In this document: positions 8,803-17,200 of the stretch, one piece after another
How positions within the stretch are numbered: position 1 is the stretch's first letter
Layout of the letters: each line of letters opens with the position of its first letter
From: CAZMZW01 sp964571135
GTDB lineage: Bacteria; Chloroflexota; Anaerolineae; Anaerolineales; Anaerolineaceae
DNA: 64,000 nt
Assembly (NCBI GenBank): GCA_964571135.1
Contig: CAZMZW010000006.1
Span: forward strand, 62,001-126,000
Direction of reading: 5' to 3'
The notes under the pieces: model-generated
What the model saw: only the letters and a program-made list of their open reading frames with translations
Told to the model about the DNA's origin: nothing
Database searches by the model: none
Position numbers and translations under genes: made by a program

Positions 8803-9849
8803 TTATACTCTAACCTTGCTGCGATAAGAGCTAATCAAGACGGCCAGGAACATGACAATACCGCGCACAACGTATTGAGTGTAAATATCGAAGTTTAAAA
8901 GAGTCATCCCGTTCGAAATTACACCCATGAAAATGACACCCAAGATTGTGCCCCAGACCCTTCCAATACCGCCAGTGAAACTGGTACCACCAATAATGAC
9001 CGCGCTAATCACATCCAATCCCCAATCCCGGCCAAAGCTGAAAGAACCTGCTAAAACCTGACCTGAGACCATAAAACCGGCAAGAACGGCCATTATTTGA
9101 ACGATAATAAAACAGATGATTTTTGTTTTGTATACGTTAATACCACTCAAACGGGCTGACTCTGGGTTTCCCCCTGTCGCATAAATCGCACGTCCAATCG
9201 TGGTGTATCCCATAATAAAGAACACGATCAAAAAAGTAATCACCAGGACAAGCGCAGGGTACGGGATCCCATCGATTTGTCCGCCACCAAGCAAGTTAAT
9301 TAGCCAACCAGGTATAGGAATTCTTCCGCCACCGAGGACGTTAAACCAATCTGGGTATTGATTAGCGATTGGGAATCCTCCACTCACCATACCTGCAAGG
9401 CCATAGAGCGCATTGTACGAAACCAATGTAACGATAAATGGTGGCATGCCTGCTTTGTGAGAGAAAAACCCATGCAGCCAGCCGACCGCAACAGCTAGTA
9501 AAATGGAAATCAAAATTCCGAGGATACAAGCAAGGGTTAAATCCATTCCGCCAGCCGATAAATCGCGGCAAACGCGCGCCACAATCACACCCGATAATGC
9601 GACCGTAGATCCAACCGAAAGATCAATCAAACCGGCAATAATCACCATGGTCATACCAAATGCGATCACGCCTTTTAGAGAATTGGCGCGAAAAATATTC
9701 ATCCAGTTCGCCCAGGTCATAAAGCCAGTGACATTTAAAGCAAGGGCTACCATCAGTACAATTAATATAACTTCGATGGCATGATCAAGTAAAAATATTC
9801 CCAACTTCTTTCGATCAAATACGAGTTTGTTTGTTGTTTGCATTCCCAT
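8803..9849 (-). CDS. Ribose-type sugar ABC transporter permease
   Basis: A 348-residue, very hydrophobic protein of the RbsC/BPD_transp_2 family, with eight to ten membrane segments. Family signatures include GMTMVIIAGLIDLSVGSTVALSG near residues 65-90, PPFIVTLVSYNALYGLAG near 140, GRAIYATGGNPESARLSGI near 225-245, and DVISAVIIGGTSFTGGIGRVWGT near 285-305. It forms the membrane channel of a CUT2-type importer with the ATPase encoded 7 nt upstream and the duplicated binding lipoprotein. Sugar specificity cannot be read from the sequence. The order binding protein, ATPase, permease, kinase supports import coupled to phosphorylation. Confidence 0.92.
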   Translation of the reverse strand: MGMQTTNKLVFDRKKLGIFLLDHAIEVILIVLMVALALNVTGFMTWANWMNIFRANSLKGVIAFGMTMVIIAGLIDLSVGSTVALSGVIVARVCRDLSAGGMDLTLACILGILISILLAVAVGWLHGFFSHKAGMPPFIVTLVSYNALYGLAGMVSGGFPIANQYPDWFNVLGGGRIPIPGWLINLLGGGQIDGIPYPALVLVITFLIVFFIMGYTTIGRAIYATGGNPESARLSGINVYKTKIICFIIVQIMAVLAGFMVSGQVLAGSFSFGRDWGLDVISAVIIGGTSFTGGIGRVWGTILGVIFMGVISNGMTLLNFDIYTQYVVRGIVMFLAVLISSYRSKVRV

Positions 9850-9856
9850 GATTACA

Positions 9857-11344
9857 TTAATCTCCTCTCATGCAAATTTCATAAAGTTCATTTATATTGG
9901 TTTTATCCGGGTTTATTTCATCAACAATTCTTCCATGCCGCATTATCAGGATCCGGTGGCAAACTTCTAATAATTCTTCCAACTCGGTTGAAACAAAAAC
10001 TGTGGCGATACCCTTCCGCGCCTGCGCCCACATAATTTCAAAAATTTGTTGTTTGGCACTCACATCAATACCCCGGGAAGGCTCATCATATAACATGATT
10101 TTGGGGCTTGTATTCAACCAATTTCCCAGCACCACTTTTTGTTGGTTACCACCTGATAAGGAGTTACAGGCAACATTAATGTTAGTGGTTTTTATTTCCA
10201 ATTCTTTTACTTGCTTATCAGCAAACGAGTGCCTTTTTCTTTTATTTTCAATTAAGCCGTTGGAGGTAAGATTCATACTTGCATAACACAAATTATCCAA
10301 AATATTGTGAATAAGGATTAAACCTTCCAGTTTGCGATTCTCTGGGGTAAGACCTACCCCAGCATTTTTCATTTTAATTGGATTGGCATGTTTGTATGCC
10401 TTTCCTTCGATAAAGATTTCGCCTTTATCTGCCGGGTCTGCACCAAAAATCCCTCGTAACAATTCTGTGCGTCCCGACCCCAGCATCCCTGCAATACCTA
10501 ATACCTCGCCCCGCTTGAGATTGAAATTGATATCCTGGTACCATCTTTCACGACTCAAGCCTTTTACTTCCATAACAATCTCATCTCTGACTTGTATGTC
10601 TTTAGGGCGGCTTTGAATCTTTATATCGCCAAAAATCATATCGATAATATCTTTATGCCGCACATCCTTCATCTGGACTGTGCCCATTAATTGACCATCA
10701 CGGAGCACTGAAACTGTATCCGCTATCTGGGGTAATTCTTGTAACTTATGGGTTATATAGATCACGATAACACCCTGATCACGCAATGCACGTACAGCTT
10801 CAAACAAGCTTTGCACTTCGTTTTGAGCCAGGGCTGAGGTTGGCTCGTCTAATAATATGACTTGAGGATTAAAGCTGAGTGCTTTGGTAATTTCAACAAC
10901 CTGCATTTGCCACATGCTTAACCGGTATAAGGTTTCCCGTGGGTTAATGTTAGACTTCATCTTTTGCAGCAGGGTGCCAGCCATCTGGTAAGTTTTTTGC
11001 CAGTCAATCACTCCATTTTTCATGGGCAATCGACCTAAAAAAATGTTCTCCGCAACCGAAAGACCCGGGATCAGGCTCATTTCCTGATAGACCGTTACAA
11101 TACCTTTTTCATAAGCCTCGGCTGTGTCATTGAAATGAAGTTTCTTCTCGTTTAGAAAAATATCACCAGAGGTGGGTTTTATCGCTCCAGCAAATATTTT
11201 AATCAGGGTTGATTTTCCGGAACCATTTTTCCCTACGAGAGCATTGATCTTGCTACTTGCAAAAGAAATGGAAATATCATCAAGGGCGCGTGTGCCAGGG
11301 TAATCTTTTGTAATGTGCTCTGCCCTTAATGTTAAATTGCTCAT
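9857..11344 (-). CDS. Sugar ABC transporter ATP-binding protein (RbsA/MglA type)
   Basis: A 495-residue protein with two ABC cassettes, the CUT2 layout. The first cassette has Walker A GKNGSGKSTLI, Walker B VILLDEPTSAL and a degenerate signature (LSMWQMQVVEI). The second has a relaxed Walker A-like GMLGSGRTELL, the signature LSGGNQQKVVLG and Walker B IMLYDEPSRGID. One intact and one altered site are normal for this family. The frame stays open to 11407, but the ATG at 11344 has a strong GGAGGT site and gives the expected MSNLTLRAEHITKDYPG start. It energises uptake through the permease encoded 7 nt downstream. Confidence 0.93.
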   Translation of the reverse strand: MSNLTLRAEHITKDYPGTRALDDISISFASSKINALVGKNGSGKSTLIKIFAGAIKPTSGDIFLNEKKLHFNDTAEAYEKGIVTVYQEMSLIPGLSVAENIFLGRLPMKNGVIDWQKTYQMAGTLLQKMKSNINPRETLYRLSMWQMQVVEITKALSFNPQVILLDEPTSALAQNEVQSLFEAVRALRDQGVIVIYITHKLQELPQIADTVSVLRDGQLMGTVQMKDVRHKDIIDMIFGDIKIQSRPKDIQVRDEIVMEVKGLSRERWYQDINFNLKRGEVLGIAGMLGSGRTELLRGIFGADPADKGEIFIEGKAYKHANPIKMKNAGVGLTPENRKLEGLILIHNILDNLCYASMNLTSNGLIENKRKRHSFADKQVKELEIKTTNINVACNSLSGGNQQKVVLGNWLNTSPKIMLYDEPSRGIDVSAKQQIFEIMWAQARKGIATVFVSTELEELLEVCHRILIMRHGRIVDEINPDKTNINELYEICMRGD

Positions 11345-11446
11345 TTTATCAACCTCCAAAAATTCTTTTTCGTTTTGGATAGCGATTTCTGAAAAACAAA
11401 TCGGCAATTATTGTGCAAATTAATTTCTATCATTATATTCTTTTTG

Positions 11447-11480
11447 AAACAGGGAGACTTATTTGGAAGCCTCCCTGTTT
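11447..11480 (-). other. Hairpin in the gap between binding-protein and ATPase genes
   Basis: AAACAGGGAG (11447-11456) and CTCCCTGTTT (11471-11480) form a perfect 10-bp stem just after the binding-protein gene. On the minus strand it is followed by A residues, not a T tract, so it is a poor terminator. Such hairpins often protect the upstream message and raise binding-protein output relative to the membrane components; that role is inferred. Confidence 0.6.
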
Positions 11481-11504
11481 GATTACAGCTTTTTTTCGGA
11501 AGAA

Positions 11505-13544
11505 CTATTTAATGGGCAGTGCTTTCAACCCGTTGGACACACGCCAGGTATTGACAGCAGCCTTGTCAGTCGCGGAGAGCAGGAGCCCTGGAGCGATGGT
11601 CAATTTACCGACGGAAGAGCCTGGTTTACCCATCAGGAAGTTGATGACGTCGGTCATGGCAGCCACACCCTGTCCATAGGGGTCCTGAGCGATAACGGCC
11701 TGCAGGTCGCCAGCGATGATCATGCTGGTGAGCTGGTCGGAACCATCATAGCCGAACACGGCGATTTTGCCAGTCTTGCCAGCCTGTTTGACAGCCATGG
11801 CGGCGCCAATGGTGCCGCCTTCGTTGCAGGCAAAGATAACCTGGATCGTGGGGTTGGCAGTGATCATGTCAGCAGTTTTGGTCAGGGCAGAATCCTGGAG
11901 TTCAGCACTCTGGTGAGCAACCACTTTGTAGTCAATGTTGGCTTTCTTCAAGGCGCTCTCAAAGCCGCCGTAGCGGAGCTTGGATTCTTCAGGTTTCTGA
12001 TGATCGTAATCAACGATACCGACCTGGATGGTGCCAGTCAGTTTTTGGGCCTGGATGTACTTGACAGCGGCATCGCCTACCTGGGCGCCGTTGGCAGTGT
12101 TGTCACTCATGTAACCACCGGCGACGAAGGAAACATCCGTAAAACCGCCGGAGTTGGTCAGACCGACCACAACACCCTTGTCATTGGCCTGCTTGAGGGC
12201 TTCAATCGAAACCGTCGGGCTGAGCGGGGCAATGGCAATGCCATTGACGCCCTGGGACATGTAGGTGTTGATCAGCTCGGTCTCTCTGACCTGGTCATTG
12301 CTGGAGTTGCCAACCTTGACCTCCTTGACACCCAGTTTCTTGCCAGCATCCTGAAAGCCTTGCACCATGGATTTCATGAACTGGTCATCCTGGAAGACCA
12401 CTCCCGCAACAACAATATCTTTGGCGGCTAGTGGAGTCTTTGGAGCTACTGGAACAGTCTGGTGACCAGCAGGTATGGGCAGTGCTTTCAACCCGTTGGA
12501 CACACGCCAGGTATTGACAGCAGCCTTGTCAGTCGCGGAGAGCAGGAGCCCTGGAGCGATGGTCAATTTACCGACGGAAGAGCCTGGTTTACCCATCAGG
12601 AAGTTGATGACGTCGGTCATGGCAGCCACACCCTGTCCATAGGGGTCCTGAGCGATAACGGCCTGCAGGTCGCCAGCGATGATCATGCTGGTGAGCTGGT
12701 CGGAACCATCATAGCCGAACACGGCGATTTTGCCAGTCTTGCCAGCCTGTTTGACAGCCATGGCGGCGCCAATGGTGCCGCCTTCGTTGCAGGCAAAGAT
12801 AACCTGGATCGTGGGGTTGGCAGTGATCATGTCAGCAGTTTTGGTCAGGGCAGAATCCTGGAGTTCAGCACTCTGGTGAGCAACCACTTTGTAGTCAATG
12901 TTGGCTTTCTTCAAGGCGCTCTCAAAGCCGCCGTAGCGGAGCTTGGATTCTTCAGGTTTCTGATGATCGTAATCAACGATACCGACCTGGATGGTGCCAG
13001 TCAGTTTTTGGGCCTGGATGTACTTGACAGCGGCATCGCCTACCTGGGCGCCGTTGGCAGTGTTGTCACTCATGTAACCACCGGCGACGAAGGAAACATC
13101 CGTAAAACCGCCGGAGTTGGTCAGACCGACCACAACACCCTTGTCATTGGCCTGCTTGAGGGCTTCAATCGAAACCGTCGGGCTGAGCGGGGCAATGGCA
13201 ATGCCATTGACGCCCTGGGACATGTAGGTGTTGATCAGCTCGGTCTCTCTGACCTGGTCATTGCTGGAGTTGCCAACCTTGACCTCCTTGACACCCAGTT
13301 TCTTGCCAGCATCCTGAAAGCCTTGCACCATGGATTTCATGAACTGGTCATCCTGGAAGACCACTCCCGCAACAACAATATCTTTGGCGGCTAGTGGAGT
13401 CTTTGGAGCTACTGGAACAGTCTGGTGTTTTCCGGCCGGGGCAGCAGGTGCTGCAGTTTTGGCAGCCGGGGTTGCGCAAGCGGTGAGAACCATCGTCAAG
13501 GCAACCAGGATAGATATTACTGAAAACAAACGACTTTTAAACAT
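11505..13544 (-). CDS. Sugar-binding lipoprotein with two identical binding domains
   Basis: The protein starts MFKSRLFSVISILV, has a lipobox ending LTAC (Cys23) and an Ala/Pro linker, then two full Peripla_BP_4 (RbsB-like) domains, residues about 40-360 and 361-679. Each domain starts HQTVPVAPKTPLA and ends WRVSNGLKALPI; the two are identical in amino acid sequence and, as read, in DNA. The usual length for this family is about 350, so this is an in-frame doubling. It would capture a sugar outside the membrane for the downstream ABC importer. AAAGGAG precedes the ATG. Either a very recent tandem duplication gave a tethered two-domain receptor, or the assembly duplicated the unit. Divergent from the chimeric regulator. 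Confidence 0.85.
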   Translation of the reverse strand: MFKSRLFSVISILVALTMVLTACATPAAKTAAPAAPAGKHQTVPVAPKTPLAAKDIVVAGVVFQDDQFMKSMVQGFQDAGKKLGVKEVKVGNSSNDQVRETELINTYMSQGVNGIAIAPLSPTVSIEALKQANDKGVVVGLTNSGGFTDVSFVAGGYMSDNTANGAQVGDAAVKYIQAQKLTGTIQVGIVDYDHQKPEESKLRYGGFESALKKANIDYKVVAHQSAELQDSALTKTADMITANPTIQVIFACNEGGTIGAAMAVKQAGKTGKIAVFGYDGSDQLTSMIIAGDLQAVIAQDPYGQGVAAMTDVINFLMGKPGSSVGKLTIAPGLLLSATDKAAVNTWRVSNGLKALPIPAGHQTVPVAPKTPLAAKDIVVAGVVFQDDQFMKSMVQGFQDAGKKLGVKEVKVGNSSNDQVRETELINTYMSQGVNGIAIAPLSPTVSIEALKQANDKGVVVGLTNSGGFTDVSFVAGGYMSDNTANGAQVGDAAVKYIQAQKLTGTIQVGIVDYDHQKPEESKLRYGGFESALKKANIDYKVVAHQSAELQDSALTKTADMITANPTIQVIFACNEGGTIGAAMAVKQAGKTGKIAVFGYDGSDQLTSMIIAGDLQAVIAQDPYGQGVAAMTDVINFLMGKPGSSVGKLTIAPGLLLSATDKAAVNTWRVSNGLKALPIK
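11512..12464 (-). repeat. Direct tandem repeat, copy 2 (encodes second binding domain)
   Basis: This 953-bp unit recurs at 12475-13427 with a constant offset of 963 bp (321 codons). I saw no difference between the copies in the lines compared, and both the coding and the antisense translations agree throughout. The 10 bp between copies encode the short PAG-containing junction. Confidence 0.9.
12475..13427 (-). repeat. Direct tandem repeat, copy 1 (encodes first binding domain)
   Basis: Partner of the unit at 11512-12464. It follows the signal peptide and linker, whose sequence is not duplicated, so the repeat begins just past the lipoprotein linker. Confidence 0.9.
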
Positions 13545-13623
13545 GCTTTTCTCCTTTAATATTTTTATTGGACTGTGGATCTTAGGAAAATTGTACAGAT
13601 TATTTGTTCCTTTTATCCTCCTT

Positions 13624-13636
13624 TCTCAACTTGAGA
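13624..13636. promoter_or_regulatory. Palindrome, candidate operator
   Basis: TCTCAACTTGAGA is a perfect 13-bp palindrome with a central C. It lies about 80 bp upstream of the binding-protein start in the divergent intergenic region, where the regulator encoded next door would be expected to bind. Confidence 0.4.
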
Positions 13637-13643
13637 TAAACAT

Positions 13644-13659
13644 TTCGAGTATACTTGAA
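13644..13659. promoter_or_regulatory. Palindrome, candidate operator
   Basis: TTCGAGTATACTTGAA is a 16-bp palindrome with one mismatched pair. It shares the ACTTGA core with the palindrome 8 bp away. The paired arrangement between a regulator and its transporter operon suggests binding sites for the DeoR-type regulator. Confidence 0.45.
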
Positions 13660-13751
13660 CAATAATAAACGATATTATGTTCATATTAGCACTTTATTTT
13701 ACAAATGTCAATAACTAATGTGCTATTTGTTTTAGTGAAAAAATATTATGG

Positions 13752-13779
13752 TTGACTTTTAACATTTATTTGGTATAAT
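13752..13779 (+). promoter_or_regulatory. Promoter of the chimeric regulator gene
   Basis: A -35 box TTGACT (13752-13757) and -10 box TATAAT (13774-13779) are 16 bp apart, and the start codon follows 36 bp after the -10 box. Confidence 0.7.
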
Positions 13780-13815
13780 AAATTTATCAAAAAAATGCAC
13801 TGATTAAAGGATTGA

Positions 13816-15534
13816 ATGAAAAAAAATAATTCCCGACTAGACCGCGAAGTTTCATTAATCGATGAAGCCGGATTCCTTACCGTTGGTGACCTCAGCCACC
13901 TGTGTGAAGTATCGGAAATGACAATCCGCCGCGATCTGGATTTACTCCACGACCAAAATCGAATCAGCCGAACCTATGGCGGAGCCATCTCGCTTTCAAA
14001 AAAACCTGAAATTGATGGAGATAACAACCAATCTCTTGACGAACGAAACGAGGTTTTGTTGGTAGACCAGGTGGATGTGTTGATTGCCACATCGGTGAAC
14101 CCGTATTACGACAGCCTGCTTATCGAAAGGTCAAAAAAAAATAACATCCCGATCATCGCTGAATCAAGCGAAATGCCTAATCAGAGCGCGTTAGTGGCAG
14201 TGGATAATTATCAAGCTGGATATGACATAGGGCACTGGGCCGGGGAATATATGCATAAAATGGGTGTTGAAAAGGTCAATCTGCTTGACTTGACCTTCCA
14301 TAAACCGAACACACAAGAGCGCAGTCACGGTTTTATAAACGGTCTTACCAAAGTTTGCCCAACCAGCAAGACAATCCTTTCGATCAACAGCCAATCCCGC
14401 TATGCAACCTCTTACCAGTTAGCCCGTGATGCCTTGATGGTATACCCACAAATCAATTTAATCTTTGCAATCAATGATATTACTGCCTGGGGTGCAATCA
14501 ACGCCTGTCGAGATCTAGATATTGACCCAGCAAAAATGACAGTCATAACGTTTGGACTTGAAGGCGAAACTCTTAAAAATGAACTCATGACTCCTAATAG
14601 TTACGTTAAAGCCGGGCTGGCCATGTTCCCGGAGATTGTAAGTCTCACATGTTTGGAAGGCGCGATTTCAGCTTTCAATCAGGATATCCAACCAAAAAAA
14701 TATACAACGCCTCATGTTGTTCTCACAGCTGAAACTTTGCCTGCTTATTACAAAAAGGAGGCTGAAGGATGGATACTAAATTGGGAAACCGTCAGGAATA
14801 ACCTAACACTCCCAATTAAAATTAATCGCGAAAAACCTCATCCTAACACCCGGTTGCCAAAACAGATCGGATTAATTGTGCCCTTTTCCGAACATGAATG
14901 GTATAAGAATTTAACCACACTGCTTAAGGAAAATACCGAGCAGTACGGAATTAATATTCAGGCGATCGACGCAGGCCAAAATGCCCGTGATGAGGTGGAT
15001 CTGCGTCGACGGCTCATAGCTGTAAAAGCTGCCTCATTGATTAACCCAGGTGATGTTGTACTTGTGGACGGAGGTCCGATCGCTCCCTACCTGGCGGAAG
15101 AACTGAAATCCAAGAAAGAGATTACGGTTATCACAAATTCGGTGGTTGTATTTGACACGCTAAATCGGACACCTGGCATCGTGTTAATCTCCACTGGCGG
15201 AACGGTGCGTTACAGCACCCAAATCCTGGTAGGCCCCACGGCTGAAAATGCTTTAAAGGAACTGCGTGCCGATAAGCTCTTCCTGATGGTCAGTGGTATT
15301 ACGATAGACTTTGGATTGTCCCATCACCCAATCGCAGAGGTCACGATCAAGCAAGCAATGATCCGGTCAGCAAGGGATGTGTATGTGCTGGCAGACCATA
15401 CCGTTTTTGGCGCAGAAGTGGGGATCCAAGTGTCTCCATTGGTGTCAACTTTCAAATTGATCAGTGATGACGCACTCCCACCCAGCATGCGGTTGGATAT
15501 CTCCAAGTTGGGCATCCAGATCATTCTGGCTTAA
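13816..15534 (+). CDS. Chimeric DeoR-type regulator with embedded periplasmic-binding-like sensor
   Basis: The 572-residue protein has an N-terminal DeoR HTH (residues about 5-58, with VGDLSHLCEVSEMTIRRDL) and the usual RTYGGAI linker. From residue 80 (LLVDQVDVLIATSVNP) to about 330 it follows a LacI/RbsB-type sugar-binding fold but lacks that fold's first strand and helix. Those appear later, at residues 351-394 (IGLIVPFSEHEWY... AIDAGQN). From residue 396 (LRRRLIAVKAASLI) it is the DeoR sensor domain, with DVVLVDGGPIAPYLAEEL, STGGTVRYSTQ and the HTVFGAEVG metabolite-site region. Ordinary DeoR proteins are about 255 residues. It probably senses both the free sugar and a phosphorylated intermediate and controls the divergent transporter operon; this is inferred. 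No membrane segment is present. Confidence 0.8.
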   Translation: MKKNNSRLDREVSLIDEAGFLTVGDLSHLCEVSEMTIRRDLDLLHDQNRISRTYGGAISLSKKPEIDGDNNQSLDERNEVLLVDQVDVLIATSVNPYYDSLLIERSKKNNIPIIAESSEMPNQSALVAVDNYQAGYDIGHWAGEYMHKMGVEKVNLLDLTFHKPNTQERSHGFINGLTKVCPTSKTILSINSQSRYATSYQLARDALMVYPQINLIFAINDITAWGAINACRDLDIDPAKMTVITFGLEGETLKNELMTPNSYVKAGLAMFPEIVSLTCLEGAISAFNQDIQPKKYTTPHVVLTAETLPAYYKKEAEGWILNWETVRNNLTLPIKINREKPHPNTRLPKQIGLIVPFSEHEWYKNLTTLLKENTEQYGINIQAIDAGQNARDEVDLRRRLIAVKAASLINPGDVVLVDGGPIAPYLAEELKSKKEITVITNSVVVFDTLNRTPGIVLISTGGTVRYSTQILVGPTAENALKELRADKLFLMVSGITIDFGLSHHPIAEVTIKQAMIRSARDVYVLADHTVFGAEVGIQVSPLVSTFKLISDDALPPSMRLDISKLGIQIILA

Positions 15535-15555
15535 TCAATCGAGCCAAGACTTTCA

Positions 15556-15630
15556 TTTCAAGACCAAAACTGGAGTTCGGATCTCCATGGGGCACAAGAA
15601 AATCTCCGCTGAATTTGTGGGGATTTTTTT
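15556..15630 (+). pseudogene. Remnant of tRNA-Glu 3' half with its terminator
   Basis: The stretch matches 7590-7667 from the anticodon loop through the T-arm, acceptor strand and terminator, with only about five substitutions or single-base gaps: G to A after the anticodon loop, GTTCGGAT for GTTCGAAT, one G lost from the acceptor run, one T lost, and C to T in the terminator. There is no 5' acceptor or D-arm, so it cannot fold as a tRNA. It marks the far boundary of the proposed island. Confidence 0.85.
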
Positions 15631-15727
15631 ATCCTATTTTGCAGTAAAGAAACACTCAATGCGGTCTTTTAAATTTCGGGATTATGACCAATATTAATTA
15701 TATTTTGATAAAAGAATCCCCCACCTA

Positions 15728-15752
15728 CCTCCCCCTGAGAGCAAGGGGGAGG
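15728..15752. repeat. GC-rich extragenic palindrome
   Basis: CCTCCCCCT and AGGGGGAGG form a perfect 9-bp stem around GAGAGCA. The surrounding composition is unlike its AT-rich neighbourhood. It lies downstream of the MFS gene on the minus strand and could help end its message, but there is no clear T tract, so it may be a dispersed palindromic repeat. Confidence 0.45.
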
Positions 15753-15820
15753 AGAAGAATTTTGGTTGACCAAAATGCGGACATAATAAATTGCAATGAC
15801 TGCTCTGCTTTCGAATAATC

Positions 15821-17113
15821 TTAATCAACCACAGCAACCACATCGGCCGCGGATTTGTTTTTCCCATTTCCATTCTGGCGGGCGGCAAACTTTTCACCAG
15901 CCCGGGCATGCAGCCAGAGATAACCCAGCATCGAAAGCAAACCCAGGCCAAAAGCAACAATCCAGATCAAACGTGGGTCAAAACGGTCCATGATCAGCCC
16001 TGCACCGAGCGGACCAACCGCCCAGGGGATGATCCAAACGAAACCAAAGATGGCCATGTAACGCCCACGCATATTTCCCGGTGCAAAATCTGCCACCAGG
16101 CTATGTTCAATCGGAGATACGATCATTTCCCCTATAGTGATGATGACCATGGCAATGATGAACCAACCATATGTATTAATCACGCCAAACATTCCGAAAC
16201 CGACCGCATACAAAAGCGAGCCCAACGCGCAAACCAGCATGGGTGAACGCTTTGAGACCAAACGGGTGAATGCCATTTGCATCGTAACCACCATAAAGGC
16301 ATTCAAGCTAAGCATATAACCAAAATGTTCAATGGGTAAACCATGCACATTACGCAGGAAAACTGAAAGTGTTGAGTTCATCTGGATATATACCAGGACC
16401 TGCAGGAGAGTGATAAGACCAAAGGCAATGAAAAGTTTATCCTTAAGCACCTGCCAGTAACCCTTGAAAGTCTGCCCGAAAGATGTGTCCGCATCCGCAT
16501 GCTCCATTGAAACCACCTGTGGTTTAGTTTCAGGTAATTTGAAAAAGACAAAGACAGCCATCGCGACGCTGATAATCACATCAGCGATAAAGAGACCTGA
16601 AAAAGAGCGTGAAGCCACCAGACCACCGATCAAAGGACCAATGGTGGCGGACGCATTGAAGACAATGCGGTGCATTCCAAAGGCTTCTGCCCGCATATCT
16701 TCCGAAACCAAGTCTGCGATCATCGCGTTACGAGCAGGCCCGGCAATATCCTGAAATACCCCCACCACCCCAATGGCAAGAAAGAACCAGTTGAAATCGT
16801 TGATCACCAGCATCAGGAGGGCACTGAAAGCGCTGGCAACAAGGCCAACTATCATATTTGTTTTGCGGCCGAACTTATCCGCCATCGCACCACCCAAAGT
16901 ATTGCCAATCATGCTGGAGGTCAATGCCCACACCAGGAACATTGTGCCAACCTGGGTCATGCCCACGTTGAATTTCTGGGTGATAAAAAGCGCGAAAAAG
17001 GGAAAAATGAGCGCTCCGCCCAGCATATCCACAAATGTAACGAACATCAAAATCCAGAATTGTCTGGAAAAGCGCCGATAGGTTTTCTGAAATCCTGTAA
17101 ACATTGCCGTCAT
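15821..17113 (-). CDS. MFS transporter, probable drug/metabolite exporter
   Basis: A 430-residue major facilitator with about twelve membrane segments. The loop 2-3 motif GGAMADKFGRKTNM sits near residues 75-88, and PLIGGLVASRSFSGLF near 157-172 resembles the motif C region typical of drug exporters (DHA1-like). The C-terminus is a short basic tail. The ATG at 17113 is directly behind AGGA, which is tight; an ATG at 17104 has better spacing. The gene is preceded by a 20-codon leader reading frame and an intrinsic terminator, an arrangement seen in front of antibiotic-inducible efflux and resistance genes. That context makes an antimicrobial exporter the best guess, though no substrate can be named. 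Confidence 0.88.
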   Translation of the reverse strand: MTAMFTGFQKTYRRFSRQFWILMFVTFVDMLGGALIFPFFALFITQKFNVGMTQVGTMFLVWALTSSMIGNTLGGAMADKFGRKTNMIVGLVASAFSALLMLVINDFNWFFLAIGVVGVFQDIAGPARNAMIADLVSEDMRAEAFGMHRIVFNASATIGPLIGGLVASRSFSGLFIADVIISVAMAVFVFFKLPETKPQVVSMEHADADTSFGQTFKGYWQVLKDKLFIAFGLITLLQVLVYIQMNSTLSVFLRNVHGLPIEHFGYMLSLNAFMVVTMQMAFTRLVSKRSPMLVCALGSLLYAVGFGMFGVINTYGWFIIAMVIITIGEMIVSPIEHSLVADFAPGNMRGRYMAIFGFVWIIPWAVGPLGAGLIMDRFDPRLIWIVAFGLGLLSMLGYLWLHARAGEKFAARQNGNGKNKSAADVVAVVD

Positions 17114-17200
17114 TCCTATAAAAAATTAAACAAATAAGACCATGCAGATCATAATAAAACTGACCCACACCTGCGGAATATTTCTCAATACTTAAGAGGG

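Larger units (their letters stand above)
7556..15630. mobile_element. Putative tRNA-Glu-associated island carrying a sugar uptake module
   Basis: The segment is bounded on the left by the intact tRNA-Glu and on the right by a direct repeat of the tRNA's anticodon loop, T-arm, acceptor and terminator. That is the arrangement left when an element integrates at the 3' half of a tRNA gene. Between the repeats lie only a kinase, an ABC sugar transporter and their regulator, a functionally coherent cargo. No integrase, transposase or excisionase is visible, so if it was mobile it has lost its recombinase. Simple local duplication of the tRNA region is the alternative. Confidence 0.4.

Noticed and set aside
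11447..11480. Hairpin after the binding-protein gene as a terminator
   Set aside because: The stem is perfect but is followed by A residues on the transcribed strand, so an intrinsic terminator is unlikely. Kept as a hairpin only.
11463..13394. Two long plus-strand open frames (322 and 310 codons) opposite the binding-protein gene
   Set aside because: They are the antisense of the duplicated binding-protein gene, are themselves duplicated for that reason, and have no ribosome site or recognisable domain. The minus-strand frame has a signal peptide and full PBP domains.
15556..15630. Second functional tRNA-Glu
   Set aside because: The 5' acceptor strand and D-arm are missing and the acceptor run has lost a base.
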